The notes beneath the pieces were generated by a model. That model searched no databases. It was not told where the DNA came from and worked only from the letters and a program-made list of their open reading frames with translations. Below, piece by piece: positions 8,063 through 17,785 of a stretch of 64,000 bases of DNA. Source of the DNA: an uncultured Schlesneria sp. (GTDB lineage: Bacteria > Planctomycetota > Planctomycetia > Planctomycetales > Planctomycetaceae). The number at the start of each line of letters is the position of its first letter. The stretch's first letter is position 1. The stretch covers positions 62,001 through 126,000 of the forward strand of contig CAIVEI010000167.1 in NCBI GenBank assembly GCA_903904835.1, written 5' to 3'. Both the position numbers and the translations under genes were made by a program.

Positions 8063-9283
8063 TCAGGCGACCTTTTTATTGCCGATCTGTTGGACAAGTT
8101 CACCAAATTGCAGAGCTTGCTTGTTGCGATCGAAGAATTTGATTACGTAATCGCGAGCAGATCGACCCATCTGTTCACTTCGTGGTCGATTCAAAAAGAG
8201 TGTACGGACGGCATTCGCCATCGCTTGAGGATTTCCAGGCGGAACAGGAATGCCACCGTCTGCAGCTTCAATCACCTGGCGGATGACTCCATCGATTGCC
8301 AGGACGACTGGTCGCGATGCCGCCATATAATCAAACACCTTGTTCGGGTAGGTCGTACGAAACATCGGGATGTCGCGAAGCACGGCCAGACAAACATCTG
8401 ATTCGGCGAGAATCTCGGGCATTTGTGATTTCGGTCGTGACCCGGTGAATGTCACATTTTTCACGTTCATTTGACGAGCGAGTTCTTCGAGTTTCGGTCG
8501 GTCTTTTCCGTCGCCGACCATCAGGAAGTGAACGTCAGGAACATCGCTGAGTATCGTTGCCGCTTCGAGTACGACTTCGAGATTGTTGGCCATTCCCATT
8601 GCACCGGCATATGTCACGAGATATTTACCGTGAAGCTGGAATTCTTCACGCAGGCCACCTGCTGACGGCTTGACATGGAACATGTCAGGATCAACCCCGT
8701 TTGCGATAAAGCTGATTTTTGCCGCGGGGATCCCGAGGCCAATCAAATAATCGCGATAAGCTGGTGAGTTCACGAGCAGATGATTCGCCCTAGCATAAAG
8801 AAAACGTTCGAGCCTTCTTGCCAGCCAGATCAAAACCGGGTTCTTCAAGACACCCATATCGACGGCAAATTCAGGCCACAAATCTCGAATTTCCAACAGG
8901 AAGGGTCGCCACTTGACGACCGAGATCACCCAGGCAGAGACCGCCTGGAAAATTGGAGGTGATGTGCCAATCACCAGGTCCACGTTCTTGACTTTCAGTG
9001 CGGCCCAGACCGAACTGACCATGAAAGATAGAAACGAAACGATACGCCACATGAAACTGCGGTGCAGGGCTGAATACGTCCACGCCCGTTGAACTTTGAC
9101 CCCGTCAAAATCTTGAACTCGTTCGTCCGCAGTACACTTCTTTCCACTGAGATAGCTCAGGTCACTCGCCACGATCGAGAACTCATGCCCTCCGTCGACG
9201 AACCTCCGCGCCAACTCATAATGTCGCGTTCCACCGGCATCGTCGGGTGAGACAAACGCTTGATGGATTAACAGGACGTGCAT
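8063..9283 (-). CDS. Glycosyltransferase family 4 (WbuB-like)
   Basis: Cytosolic or membrane-associated GT-B glycosyltransferase for a lipid-linked saccharide. N terminus MHVLLIHQAFVSPDDAGGTRHYELARRF is typical of the WbuB-like branch. The C-terminal half has VTYAGAMGMANNLEVVLEAA, FLMVGDGKDRPKLEELA, TFTGSRPKSQMPEILAESDVCL and a nucleotide-sugar region NKVFDYMAASRPVVLAIDG where the second Glu of EX7E is replaced. A hydrophobic segment near residue 105-125 suggests membrane contact. The start is the ATG at 9283 with GGAG just upstream; the 47-residue longer frame overlaps the heparinase-like gene. The start overlaps the end of that gene by 16 nt, indicating translational coupling. Confidence 0.9.
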   Translation of the reverse strand: MHVLLIHQAFVSPDDAGGTRHYELARRFVDGGHEFSIVASDLSYLSGKKCTADERVQDFDGVKVQRAWTYSALHRSFMWRIVSFLSFMVSSVWAALKVKNVDLVIGTSPPIFQAVSAWVISVVKWRPFLLEIRDLWPEFAVDMGVLKNPVLIWLARRLERFLYARANHLLVNSPAYRDYLIGLGIPAAKISFIANGVDPDMFHVKPSAGGLREEFQLHGKYLVTYAGAMGMANNLEVVLEAATILSDVPDVHFLMVGDGKDRPKLEELARQMNVKNVTFTGSRPKSQMPEILAESDVCLAVLRDIPMFRTTYPNKVFDYMAASRPVVLAIDGVIRQVIEAADGGIPVPPGNPQAMANAVRTLFLNRPRSEQMGRSARDYVIKFFDRNKQALQFGELVQQIGNKKVA

Positions 9284-11637
9284 CTGCGAAACTCCGGAAT
9301 CAAATGTGGCAGTGAATGGTTGAGGTGAGGGAGGTTCTTTTCGAGCGTCCCGTGAGCATGGACGGATGCCACTAAGGGCATTCCGTTGGTGTTGATGAGA
9401 TTGAGTGACACGGCGGCATTCCATTCCGAACCGCGTACAACGACGAGATCACGATCGATCGATACACTTTGAGTATCTGGCCCCAGCAACGTCGCAAAGA
9501 CAATCTCAGACGATGTCGACTCGATACAGGCTGACAACGCTGGCTCGACTGAATGGTAGTAAGTTGACCGCCATCCGAGAGCGGAATCCGTTGCCGCTCG
9601 CGTCACGGTCAATTTCAATGACGGGGAAGACGACGCGATAGCGACGCGATACGGCCCTTTAGAGGTCTGTATCTCAATTGAGGTTTCAGCGTGATCCGTT
9701 TGGAACAGTCCATCAATGAGTAACCAGTGCAGGCGATAATCATGGGATTGGCGGCCGCTGAGCGAATCGACGACCAGCCAGTGTTCGGCACCCAGCCGGA
9801 CAAGGCCACGACGATGCGTCACGGGGTCGGACAAACGCCGATAGCCATCATGTTCACCATTCCAACACGAAACATCTCCGTGACACGGAACGTTCCGCTC
9901 GTAGGACTTTCCTTTCAACCACGGCAACCAGAGAAAGCGACTGGCGCGGTCCATCTGGTCTTTGCCATCAACGGTGACCGTATTATGGAATGAGGTATGT
10001 GCAAAAGGGTTATTCCACGGAGGTGGTGAGTTGTAGCTATAGGTTCCGGGATCGATGGCGATGTTCTCGCCCCGCCACCAGATATCGACGTGTAGCATAT
10101 CCGCTTGTGCAGGACGATGATGGAACGTCGCGGCACGAGTCACCGCATACCCATCAGCTGCCCGCATCGTCGCGTAGCCTCCGACCGGTGCGTCAAAGTC
10201 CGAGCGTGAAGAGCTTTCCGAATTACAAACCGAAACTGATTGTGAACCCGGTACTTCACCGACACCGGATAGGTCGTCTCGAACCTTGTACGTTGACGTA
10301 TCCTTGACGCCGAACAGCCAAAACAAATCTTCATCCCAGGGACCTGCGTCAAATCGGCAGCGGCCCTTTGTGAGAAAACTGGCCGCCTGAACGACCGGAC
10401 GGTAGTCGCGATAGTCCAGATTGTTCAGCGGCAGAATTAACGCTCCGTCGTCCTGCCCGTAACAGGGGACACGACCGGTCAATTCGTCCTGAAGCTGAAA
10501 GACAAACTCGCCAGCTTTTGCAATGCGATCGCGAATTGAGTCTGAGAACGGCTGCTGCAACACATCACTCAGACGAATTGACCAGATGTAATCGTGTAAC
10601 ATGACACGATGGTAATTCATCGAATGCTGCGAGAATGCACCGTCATCGTAGATTAATTCTACCGCCTGGCTCTCTAGCAGTTGTTTACCACGTGCGGCCC
10701 ACCGTTTTGAATCAATAAACTCGGGGAACAAAGAGCCGATCGTCCAGAGTCCCATGGCCTCGCTCAGTCCGTGATTATTCCGTTGACTGAGTGCGTAGCT
10801 GATATTGGATTCGATTCGCAGTCCGGACACAGCGATCATTTGAGCCAGCATCGTCATTCGAGCTGGTGTCGATGTTCCGCAGGCTGCGAAACCGTATAGT
10901 CCAAAACACCATGCCATCACGCGCAGGCTGATCTCTTGTCCGCATTTCCAATTCACACCCGTTTCAGGTGGATTTGCTTCTCGCCAACTTTCGATCAGTT
11001 GCCAGAAGAGCTCGGCATACTGGGTGTCACCGGTTCGCCAGAACGCTCGAACGAGTGGAAAAACAAAAGCAAACCGATTGGTTTCCCATGCAAGCTTGAT
11101 ATCACCAGCCGCGAAGTCGCTGATCTGACTCCAGTGCTGGTTTTTTCGAAATTCTTTGTCATGGATCGGATCAGAGTGCCAACGAGGCGGGAACCCGACG
11201 TTCATTCGCTCGTGTGAAAAGAACGAAATGAAACCTCGGCCAATGTCATCGGCCGCCGACAGGGGCGATTCTTTGGAGGTATCCCATTTTTCAAAAACCG
11301 TCCGATAAGCTTCGCGATCTTGTGGATCGAAGAAGAATCGGGGTGCGGAGGTTCGCCGATACTCAGCATATCGCTCTGGATCGCCAAGAGATCGATCTGT
11401 CAGGAAACTTGTGCAAGGCTGTTCTTCCCATGTCGTGGCGGGAAGCTGAAGTCGAACCAACCCACTCTTCATACGCATCGCATGCCATGTCCGATACATC
11501 AGCCACTGAGGGCCGAAGTAACGCAGCAACTGCGAACAACGATGAAGGTGGGAGACATTCACTTCGTCGGAATCCTTCGAGCCCGAAATTGGACTCGCGG
11601 GGCTGTTTAAGATAATCGAATTCGACCTAAGCGGCAC
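9268..11637 (-). CDS. Heparinase II/III family protein
   Basis: Polysaccharide-lyase-like protein of 789 aa within a polysaccharide synthesis operon. The alpha/alpha toroid runs to about residue 420 and includes the conserved SYALSQRNNHGLSEAMGLW and FSQHSMNYHRVMLHDYIW segments. The C-terminal beta-sandwich (from about 490) has ATFHHRPAQADMLHVDIWWRGENIAIDPGTYSYN and WNNPFAHTSFHNTVTVDGKDQM, which hold the expected catalytic His and Tyr. No clear signal peptide is visible, though export may use a weak leader. Such genes in surface polymer clusters are thought to trim or process the product. The start is GTG at 11637, overlapping the epimerase gene by 11 nt; an internal GTG (VNVSHLHRC) is possible. 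Confidence 0.88.
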   Translation of the reverse strand: MPLRSNSIILNSPASPISGSKDSDEVNVSHLHRCSQLLRYFGPQWLMYRTWHAMRMKSGLVRLQLPATTWEEQPCTSFLTDRSLGDPERYAEYRRTSAPRFFFDPQDREAYRTVFEKWDTSKESPLSAADDIGRGFISFFSHERMNVGFPPRWHSDPIHDKEFRKNQHWSQISDFAAGDIKLAWETNRFAFVFPLVRAFWRTGDTQYAELFWQLIESWREANPPETGVNWKCGQEISLRVMAWCFGLYGFAACGTSTPARMTMLAQMIAVSGLRIESNISYALSQRNNHGLSEAMGLWTIGSLFPEFIDSKRWAARGKQLLESQAVELIYDDGAFSQHSMNYHRVMLHDYIWSIRLSDVLQQPFSDSIRDRIAKAGEFVFQLQDELTGRVPCYGQDDGALILPLNNLDYRDYRPVVQAASFLTKGRCRFDAGPWDEDLFWLFGVKDTSTYKVRDDLSGVGEVPGSQSVSVCNSESSSRSDFDAPVGGYATMRAADGYAVTRAATFHHRPAQADMLHVDIWWRGENIAIDPGTYSYNSPPPWNNPFAHTSFHNTVTVDGKDQMDRASRFLWLPWLKGKSYERNVPCHGDVSCWNGEHDGYRRLSDPVTHRRGLVRLGAEHWLVVDSLSGRQSHDYRLHWLLIDGLFQTDHAETSIEIQTSKGPYRVAIASSSPSLKLTVTRAATDSALGWRSTYYHSVEPALSACIESTSSEIVFATLLGPDTQSVSIDRDLVVVRGSEWNAAVSLNLINTNGMPLVASVHAHGTLEKNLPHLNHSLPHLIPEFRRCTSC

Positions 11638-12724
11638 GCCGTTGTGAAATCGCTTTCACCTTCAGGACGATATCTGCAATTCGTTCCGAAGCAGATCCGT
11701 CCCAAAGCGGTGGAATACGTCCTCCCTTTCCATGTCCCGCCAGAATCTGAGAAACCTCGCGGCTTAACAGATCCATATCTGTACCAACGAGTGTGTTGGT
11801 GCCGTGTGTCACGGTGACTGGACGTTCGGTGTTTTCTCGTACTGTTAAGCAAGGAATGCCTAATGCGGTCGTTTCTTCCTGAAGTCCACCCGAGTCGGTG
11901 ATGACGACAGTCGCTCGCTGTTGCAGGGCAAGACATTCCAGATAACCCGTCGGCGGAATTGCAAAGAATCTCGTCGAATCCTCAAAGTGGTAGCCGAGGC
12001 TTTCGATTCGAGCTTTGGTTCGAGGGTGGACCGGGAATACGATTTGAAGTCGATCGCTGATCGTTGTTAACGTCGCCAGGATTCGCTTCAGCGTTGCCGG
12101 GTCATCGACGTTGGACGGGCGATGCAGCGTGACCAGTGCAAACTCATTGCTCAAGTTTGGAATTTCTGGCATTCGCGCCTGCGGCAACAACGTCCGTAGC
12201 GTGTCGATCATGACATTTCCGACGAAATAGATCTTTTCACTGGCCACCCCTTCGCGAAGAAGGTTGCCTTCCGCCTCTGCTGACGGAATCAGCAACATGT
12301 CGGCCAGTTGGTCCGTAACAAGACGGTTGATTTCTTCGGGCATCGTCCGATCAAAGGACCGTAATCCCGCTTCGACGTGAGCGATCTTTGTTCCTAATTT
12401 GGCGCAAACCAATGTCGCCGCAACGGTGGAATTGACGTCACCATAGACGAGAACAAGGTCTGGTTTTCTTTCGAGAATTGTTTTCTCGAACCGAATCATG
12501 ACTTCGGCTGTTTGGACCGCGTGCGAGCCCGAGCCGACTTCAAGCGAGACATCAGGTCGCGGTATTTGAAGTTGTTCAAAGAAAATATCGGATAAATTGG
12601 CATCGTAATGCTGGCCCGTATGAACGAGCGACTGTCGAACACCCGCTCGCTTGCGAAACGCCGCATGAACGGGAGCCACCTTCATAAAGTTCGGCCGCGC
12701 GCCGACAACGTGTAAGACGTGCAT
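11627..12724 (-). CDS. wecB: UDP-N-acetylglucosamine 2-epimerase (non-hydrolysing)
   Basis: Cytosolic enzyme interconverting UDP-GlcNAc and UDP-ManNAc, feeding a surface polysaccharide. Typical segments: VVGARPNFMKVAPVHAAFRK at the N terminus, VYGDVNSTVAATLVCAKLGTKIAHVEAGLRSFDRTMPEEINR with the catalytic acidic residues, LVTLHRPSNVDDP, VFPVHPRTKARIE, and ITDSGGLQEETTALGIPCLTVRENTERPVTVTHGTN. The length, 365 aa, is standard. The ATG start at 12724 is unambiguous and lies 15 nt after the stop of the upstream oxidoreductase. UDP-ManNAc may be oxidised or otherwise modified by other genes in the operon; the sequence does not say which. Confidence 0.95.
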   Translation of the reverse strand: MHVLHVVGARPNFMKVAPVHAAFRKRAGVRQSLVHTGQHYDANLSDIFFEQLQIPRPDVSLEVGSGSHAVQTAEVMIRFEKTILERKPDLVLVYGDVNSTVAATLVCAKLGTKIAHVEAGLRSFDRTMPEEINRLVTDQLADMLLIPSAEAEGNLLREGVASEKIYFVGNVMIDTLRTLLPQARMPEIPNLSNEFALVTLHRPSNVDDPATLKRILATLTTISDRLQIVFPVHPRTKARIESLGYHFEDSTRFFAIPPTGYLECLALQQRATVVITDSGGLQEETTALGIPCLTVRENTERPVTVTHGTNTLVGTDMDLLSREVSQILAGHGKGGRIPPLWDGSASERIADIVLKVKAISQRRAA

Positions 12725-12739
12725 GGGAATCCATTCCTG

Positions 12740-14968
12740 TTACGCCGTTCGAGCGAACGGCTCGATCTCTTCAGCGACTAAACCTAAGTTGCGAGGCGAG
12801 CAGCGAACAACTTCCTGTGTTTCGGCTGCGCGCATCACGTCAAAACTGACTTGTGTGACCTCGGCCAGTTCTTCAATTGAAATTGGCGAAATCCCGCTTG
12901 ATGCAATGGCGTCCAGAAACGCCTTCACTTCCGCGATATGCCCTTTATCTTGCTGCCAAAGGTTCATTCCTCGAAAGTTTTTCCAGCCTACGGCGGTCAT
13001 TCGACGAAAATTATCGAGTTGAATGACTCGGCCCGCACAGAAGACTTCCAGCCGTTCCTTCGAAATCGACCGATGACCATTCGCCAGGTAGTGCACAGTT
13101 CCGAACGAGCCGTCTGCGAAAGACAGTGTCATCGACATTTTGTCGTCGCGAATCTCGACTGCGGAATCACGTCCGAACATTGTGGCCCCAACGGAAACAA
13201 TCGGACTTCCGCAGAGAAAGCGTAAAAGATCGATAAAGTGGCAGCCTTCACCAATCACTCGGCCGCCTCCAGCAACGGGATCGTGGACCCAGTGACTGGG
13301 CGGAATGCTTCCAGCGTTGACGGTCATGATGAACGACTTCGGTTCGTTGACCTCGTTCAGCAGCGACTTCATTCGTTGAATTTGAGGTGCGAACCGGCGA
13401 TTAAATCCGACGGTGAAAATCGGCATTTGACCAACTCGGTCCTGCGCGACGCGTTCGTAGGTTTCGACGACGCGGGCCAGATCGGCTGCATTGAGTGCCA
13501 ACGGTTTTTCGACGAAGACATGTTTTCCGGCTTCAAGAGCACGGCACGTCAGACTTGCGTGACTGTCGTGCCGAGTCGCAACGACAATGGTATTGATCGT
13601 CGGGTCGGCCATGACAGCATCCAGGTCGCTGGTCGCCTCTTCGAAGCCAAACTTTCGTGCGGCGTACGCGGCGGTCAGTCCATTTCGTGACGCAACACAT
13701 GCCAGCTTTGCTTTATTCTTCCGAAACGCCGGAATTAAGACCTGTGAAGCATAATTTCCAGCTCCGATAATCGCCACACGCGCATCGACCGGAGATTGAA
13801 GGGCCTGGGGGACTTGTAACCGGATTGTCCTTTGACGGAGTGTCGAGATTGCCAGCGGTTCCGGTTGAGGATAGTCGAGCAACACGCCTAATGACGGCTG
13901 TTTACTGGATATCAAATCATAAGCATCGACAGCGCCGTCGATTGAAAACCGATGTGTGATGAGCGGATCTGGATTGACGCCGCCATCGGCCATCATATCA
14001 AGCATTGCTTCAAAATTGCGTTGTTCTGTCCAGCGTACAAAACCGATCGGATAATCGTTTCCGCCTTGTTCGTAATCCGCGTCGTAACGGCCGGGACCAT
14101 AAGAACACGAAACCTGGAAGGAAAGTTCCTTTTCATAGAAGTCGGCTCGAGAGAGTTTCAGCCCGACAACCCCAACCAGCACAATTCGACCACGACGTCG
14201 GCACATTTGTGCGGCCTGATGCATTGGTTCATCGCTGTCCGTGGCAGCAGTGATAATGACTCCGTCGACACCTCGACCACGCGAAAACTGCGTTGCTGCG
14301 GTCACAGGGTCGCCACTGCCGAGATTAAATGTTTCGGCACCCAGCTTCTTGGCTAAATCAAGCCGCGAAGGCGAGAAATCCAGGCCCAGTACCCGGCAAC
14401 CATGAGCTTTCAACAGTTGAACGGTCAAGAGACCGATTAATCCCAACCCGGATACAACGAATGCTTCGCCGAGTGTTGGCTGTGCGAGACGGACACCTTG
14501 CAATCCAATTGAACCCAAGACTGTAAATGCCGCTGCATCGTCACTGACGCCGTCAGGGATTTTCGCGCACAAATTCTTCGGAACACTGACAATTTCCGCA
14601 TGAGGACCATTGCTGGCGACGCGGTCTCCCGGCTCAAACCCTTCGACTCCTGAACCGACTTCAATGACCGTCCCTACGTTACAATAACCCAGCGGAATGG
14701 GTTGATCGAGCTTGCTTCGAACTGCCATTAATGTGGGAACGAGTCCGTCAGTTTTGACTTTATCGAGCACCTGCCAGACTTTGTCGGGCTGTTGCCGAGC
14801 CTTTTCCAGCAGGCTCGCCTTGCCAAATTCGACCAGCATTCGCTCGGTTCCAGCCGAAACGAGGCTAACCCGAGTTTGAATGAGGATCTGACCCGGCCCA
14901 ACGGCAGGGCAGGGGACCTCTGCTAGCTCTGTTTTACCATTCGCCAATGATTGCAGTATCTGTCGCAT
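12740..14968 (-). CDS. Bi-domain oxidoreductase: medium-chain dehydrogenase plus Gfo/Idh/MocA
   Basis: A 742-aa natural fusion. Residues 1 to about 385 form a medium-chain alcohol dehydrogenase fold with nucleotide-binding VSGLGLIGLLTVQLLKAHGCRVLGLDFS. The catalytic zinc Cys/His set is not evident (SLVSAGTERM at the usual Cys position). Residues from about 400 form a Gfo/Idh/MocA dehydrogenase: VAIIGAGNYASQVLIPAFRK and the signature GKHVFVEKPLALN, then DPVAGGGRVIGEGCHFIDLLRFL. This architecture recurs beside heparinase-like genes in bacterial polysaccharide loci, where it is thought to oxidise a nucleotide sugar; the exact substrate is unknown. It is the first gene of the leftward operon (ATG at 14968). 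Confidence 0.9.
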   Translation of the reverse strand: MRQILQSLANGKTELAEVPCPAVGPGQILIQTRVSLVSAGTERMLVEFGKASLLEKARQQPDKVWQVLDKVKTDGLVPTLMAVRSKLDQPIPLGYCNVGTVIEVGSGVEGFEPGDRVASNGPHAEIVSVPKNLCAKIPDGVSDDAAAFTVLGSIGLQGVRLAQPTLGEAFVVSGLGLIGLLTVQLLKAHGCRVLGLDFSPSRLDLAKKLGAETFNLGSGDPVTAATQFSRGRGVDGVIITAATDSDEPMHQAAQMCRRRGRIVLVGVVGLKLSRADFYEKELSFQVSCSYGPGRYDADYEQGGNDYPIGFVRWTEQRNFEAMLDMMADGGVNPDPLITHRFSIDGAVDAYDLISSKQPSLGVLLDYPQPEPLAISTLRQRTIRLQVPQALQSPVDARVAIIGAGNYASQVLIPAFRKNKAKLACVASRNGLTAAYAARKFGFEEATSDLDAVMADPTINTIVVATRHDSHASLTCRALEAGKHVFVEKPLALNAADLARVVETYERVAQDRVGQMPIFTVGFNRRFAPQIQRMKSLLNEVNEPKSFIMTVNAGSIPPSHWVHDPVAGGGRVIGEGCHFIDLLRFLCGSPIVSVGATMFGRDSAVEIRDDKMSMTLSFADGSFGTVHYLANGHRSISKERLEVFCAGRVIQLDNFRRMTAVGWKNFRGMNLWQQDKGHIAEVKAFLDAIASSGISPISIEELAEVTQVSFDVMRAAETQEVVRCSPRNLGLVAEEIEPFARTA

Positions 14969-15496
14969 CCGTGCGATTCACTCATCAAATGACCGTAACT
15001 GCCATTAAGAACGACCGGGAAGATACGTGGACATTTCAACTGCCACAAGTGCAGTTTCGGAACCCCACAAATGCCGTCCCCCTCAGATGCAACGGACTCT
15101 TGCTTTTGGGCGGGCCCGTTATCGTTCTCGGGAGAGCGAGGTTTTGCCCCAAGCTGTCGTCTGTTTTGTAGGGTGGCACAAGTCTTCGAAGTCCCACCAA
15201 AATGGGCTGGCGAGCAAAAGCCGCTGGAAGCAATTAGAAGGGCCAGCACCCTGACCGTCTTCACTTACGGCGCTTGACAGCCAATTTGCAAGATCCACCA
15301 GCGATCTGAAATCCAAAAGATATTCACCAAGAACTTATTGTTGCGCGAAGGAGCATTTTTTAGAATTTTTTCTTGCTTGACTGACTGGTTCTTCCCTTTC
15401 TGGGCAGTATCATTTTATCGTCAATCGAAAGTGTTTCGAATTAAAGCATCGCACTGTATTTGTTTGCATACTCGTCAAAACGCTTCTGGAGCCCTA
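14969..15496. other. 528-bp gap, divergent promoter region
   Basis: Separates the polysaccharide operon from the rightward methyltransferase gene, so both promoters should lie here. I found no convincing coding frame. A GGTGG...CCACC hairpin sits at 15172-15198 around the palindrome CTTCGAAG; the run TGGCACAAGTCTTCG within it resembles a sigma-54 -24/-12 element only in its first half. No riboswitch was recognised. Confidence 0.5.
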
Positions 15497-16129
15497 ATGA
15501 AACCAAGTAATCTCCTTCAAAGCGTTCGCCGCATTGCAACGAATGTTGCCACATTAAACTTTTCTCCACTACTACATACCGCGTGGCTCAGGTACAACCG
15601 AATTGACTATGGGGTCGCAAATAACATCGATCCAAAGCTCGGATACTTTCACACGCATTCGGGTGGGCCAAGGCTCACTAAAGTAATCAATACGTTGAAC
15701 ATTTCAAAGGACGATGTTGTCCTTGATCTCGGGGTAGGAAAAGGGATTGCAGCGATCACCCTCGCGCATCACTTCTCGTTGGTGATTGGCGTTGATCTGT
15801 CGCAAGAGCTGATAGATATCGCCGAACAAAACGCCACAAAGGCTGGAGTCTCGAATATCGAATTCCACTGCGCTGACGCGCGCTACTTCAATGACCGGCT
15901 GGAACGAGTCACCCACGTTTATCTGTACAACCCGTTTCCTGCGTCCGTGATGAACGACGCGTTGAGCAACCTTAAAGAGTCGATCCGACGTACGCCTCGT
16001 CAAATTACGCTGATTTACGCATATCCAACGTGTCATGATGCTGTTGTGGCAGCGGGGTTTACGCATCGAAGGGATGTACACTTAAAACAATTCTACAACG
16101 TTTCTATTTATGACATCGGTGGTGCGTAA
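15497..16129 (+). CDS. Class I SAM-dependent methyltransferase
   Basis: Soluble methyltransferase of about 210 aa. Motif I is DDVVLDLGVGKGIAAITLA, motif II ends in VIGVDLSQELIDIAEQNA, and YLYNPFPASVMNDAL occupies the motif IV position. The substrate cannot be inferred; NPFP is not the NPPY of N6-adenine enzymes. I choose the ATG at 15497 (MKPSNLLQSV), preceded by GGAG at a suitable distance; the open frame extends upstream into AT-rich, non-coding-looking sequence. It is monocistronic, between the polysaccharide operon and an oppositely oriented regulator. It uses more A/T-ending codons than the operon next door, which may hint at separate ancestry. Confidence 0.82.
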   Translation: MKPSNLLQSVRRIATNVATLNFSPLLHTAWLRYNRIDYGVANNIDPKLGYFHTHSGGPRLTKVINTLNISKDDVVLDLGVGKGIAAITLAHHFSLVIGVDLSQELIDIAEQNATKAGVSNIEFHCADARYFNDRLERVTHVYLYNPFPASVMNDALSNLKESIRRTPRQITLIYAYPTCHDAVVAAGFTHRRDVHLKQFYNVSIYDIGGA

Positions 16130-16287
16130 AGTGATTCGAGTATGAGAATTGTTTCGGGTCGATCGTCTCTTTTCAGTGTTCCAAGAAATGGCTGAGTTGA
16201 TTCTGCTGACATGACCCTCTGGGCAAGCAGCCTTGAATTTACGTAGTTTGTGGAAAAGTGTGCGTCTCGCCACGTCAATGCCTCCGT

Positions 16288-17346
16288 TTATCTTGCCTCG
16301 CCCTGAAGGCTGTAATCTTCGATCTTCTTGTGCAATGTATTGCGATTGATGCCCAGCTTTACCGCAGCCTTAGTCTGTGTTCCCTGGCAGGTGCGAAGAA
16401 CCTGAAGAAGCACTTCTTTTTCCACTAACGAGACGATCCGTTCGTGGATATCCTGTGCTTCATCGCCCGCTTCCATCAGGCCAAGCGTGACGAGTTCGCT
16501 ACACATCTTTTGAATCCCGCCAGTTTTGGCACGGCTGATTCTGACGGGAGCCAAACCACGAACGTGCGGAGGAAACAGGTCCATCACTAATGTTTCCGCA
16601 GTGCACAGCACAGTTGCCCGCTCGATGTAGTTTTGAAGTTCTCGTACGTTGCCGGGCCAGGAATAAGCCTGCAGCATCGAAATCACATCACTGGGAATTT
16701 TGGGAATTGGTCGTCCGTTCGCGGCCGCGTACTTCCTGGCGAAAAACGTGACCAGTGCTTCAATGTCTTCCGGACGGTCGCGAAGTGGAGGCAAGTAGAC
16801 TGGAACGACGTTCAAACGATAATAAAGGTCTTCTCGAAATCGTTCTGCATCGATTTCATCAAGCAGGTCACGGTTCGTTGCGGCGACAATTCGACAGTCA
16901 ACGCGAATCGTCTTAGTGTCACCAACCCGCTCAAATTCCTGTTCCTGGAGCACTCGAAGCAGCTTCACCTGCAGCGTGTAACTCATCGAATTGATTTCGT
17001 CCAGAAAAATCGTTCCGCCGTGAGCCGCTTCGAATCGGCCGGTTCGATTCTCGTGAGCACTTGTGAACGCCCCTTTAACATGCCCAAAAAGCTCGCTTTC
17101 CAACAAGCTTTCGCTAAGCGCGCCGCAATTCACTCGGATGAACGGGCCTGATGCGCGAGGGCTCAACTCGTGCAATGCACGCGCGATCAATTCTTTTCCT
17201 GTTCCCGTTTCTCCCATCAGTAAAACGGTTGCTGAAGTGCTGGCGACCTGCCTTGTCAGGCGATAGACATCGGTCATCGCGGGACCGTTGCCGATCATTC
17301 CGTCCAAGACGATGGAGCCGTTTTTCCCGTTTCCAACAGTACTCAT
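16288..17346 (-). CDS. Sigma-54 dependent activator (AAA+ and Fis-type HTH, no receiver)
   Basis: A 352-aa enhancer-binding protein. Starting almost at the N terminus is the sigma-54 interaction AAA+ domain: Walker A GETGTGKE, the loop GAFTSA, Walker [11 protein letters not shown], and arginine-finger region [26 protein letters not shown]. The C terminus is a Fis-type helix-turn-helix ([18 protein letters not shown]). There is no receiver or PAS domain, so control must come from another protein or from expression level. The sigma-54 contact loop is normally GAFTGA; here the fifth residue is Ser. ATG at 17346. Its target is unknown; the polysaccharide operon 1.3 kb away is a candidate only by proximity. 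Confidence 0.92.
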   Translation of the reverse strand: MSTVGNGKNGSIVLDGMIGNGPAMTDVYRLTRQVASTSATVLLMGETGTGKELIARALHELSPRASGPFIRVNCGALSESLLESELFGHVKGAFTSAHENRTGRFEAAHGGTIFLDEINSMSYTLQVKLLRVLQEQEFERVGDTKTIRVDCRIVAATNRDLLDEIDAERFREDLYYRLNVVPVYLPPLRDRPEDIEALVTFFARKYAAANGRPIPKIPSDVISMLQAYSWPGNVRELQNYIERATVLCTAETLVMDLFPPHVRGLAPVRISRAKTGGIQKMCSELVTLGLMEAGDEAQDIHERIVSLVEKEVLLQVLRTCQGTQTKAAVKLGINRNTLHKKIEDYSLQGEAR

Positions 17347-17785
17347 CTTCCTCTACCCCTCGTATTCCTATGCTCGTCCGTCGAACATGCTGCTGGTATT
17401 ATGAGCCGAGACCCAGGAATTCAAGGCAAATTCGCGAAGGATCGTGATGATCCGACAATTGCGTACGATGCGAAAAACAAAAAGTGCTCGCTTTGTGGTC
17501 ATGAAAGCCTACCAATAGTGCATAACATCACGCAACAGCTTCCATGCAGGTGATTCTTCTTTCATATGCAAGCAACATGCCTGTTTGCACGGAATGCGCG
17601 TGTCCAGATTCAAACTCGCTAAAAAAACAACAGATTGGCGATTGCTGAAAACTCCATAAGGAAAATTTTTCGGATCGGGAAAGTGGTCAGACCTTCGTGT
17701 AGAATTTGGCGACTTAATCCAAAAACTTAGTGGCGGTGCGGCAACAGCCTTCGCTTTTGCCTGGATCACATCGAAGGGTTCGAAT
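17347..17785. other. 439-bp gap, divergent promoter region
   Basis: Lies between the sigma-54 activator (leftward) and the DUF1549 protein (rightward). Only a 50-codon open frame at 17401-17553 with one CxxC is visible, and it has no supporting ribosome site. No repeat, tRNA or clear terminator was recognised. Confidence 0.4.

Noticed and set aside
15171-15198. Sigma-54 promoter for the methyltransferase or polysaccharide genes
   Set aside because: Only the TGGCAC half matches; the -12 position reads TTCG rather than TTGC.
17401-17553. 50-codon frame with KKCSLCGHES and a second Cys pair-like end
   Set aside because: A small zinc-ribbon-like peptide is conceivable, but there is no ribosome site, no conservation evidence and only one clear CxxC.
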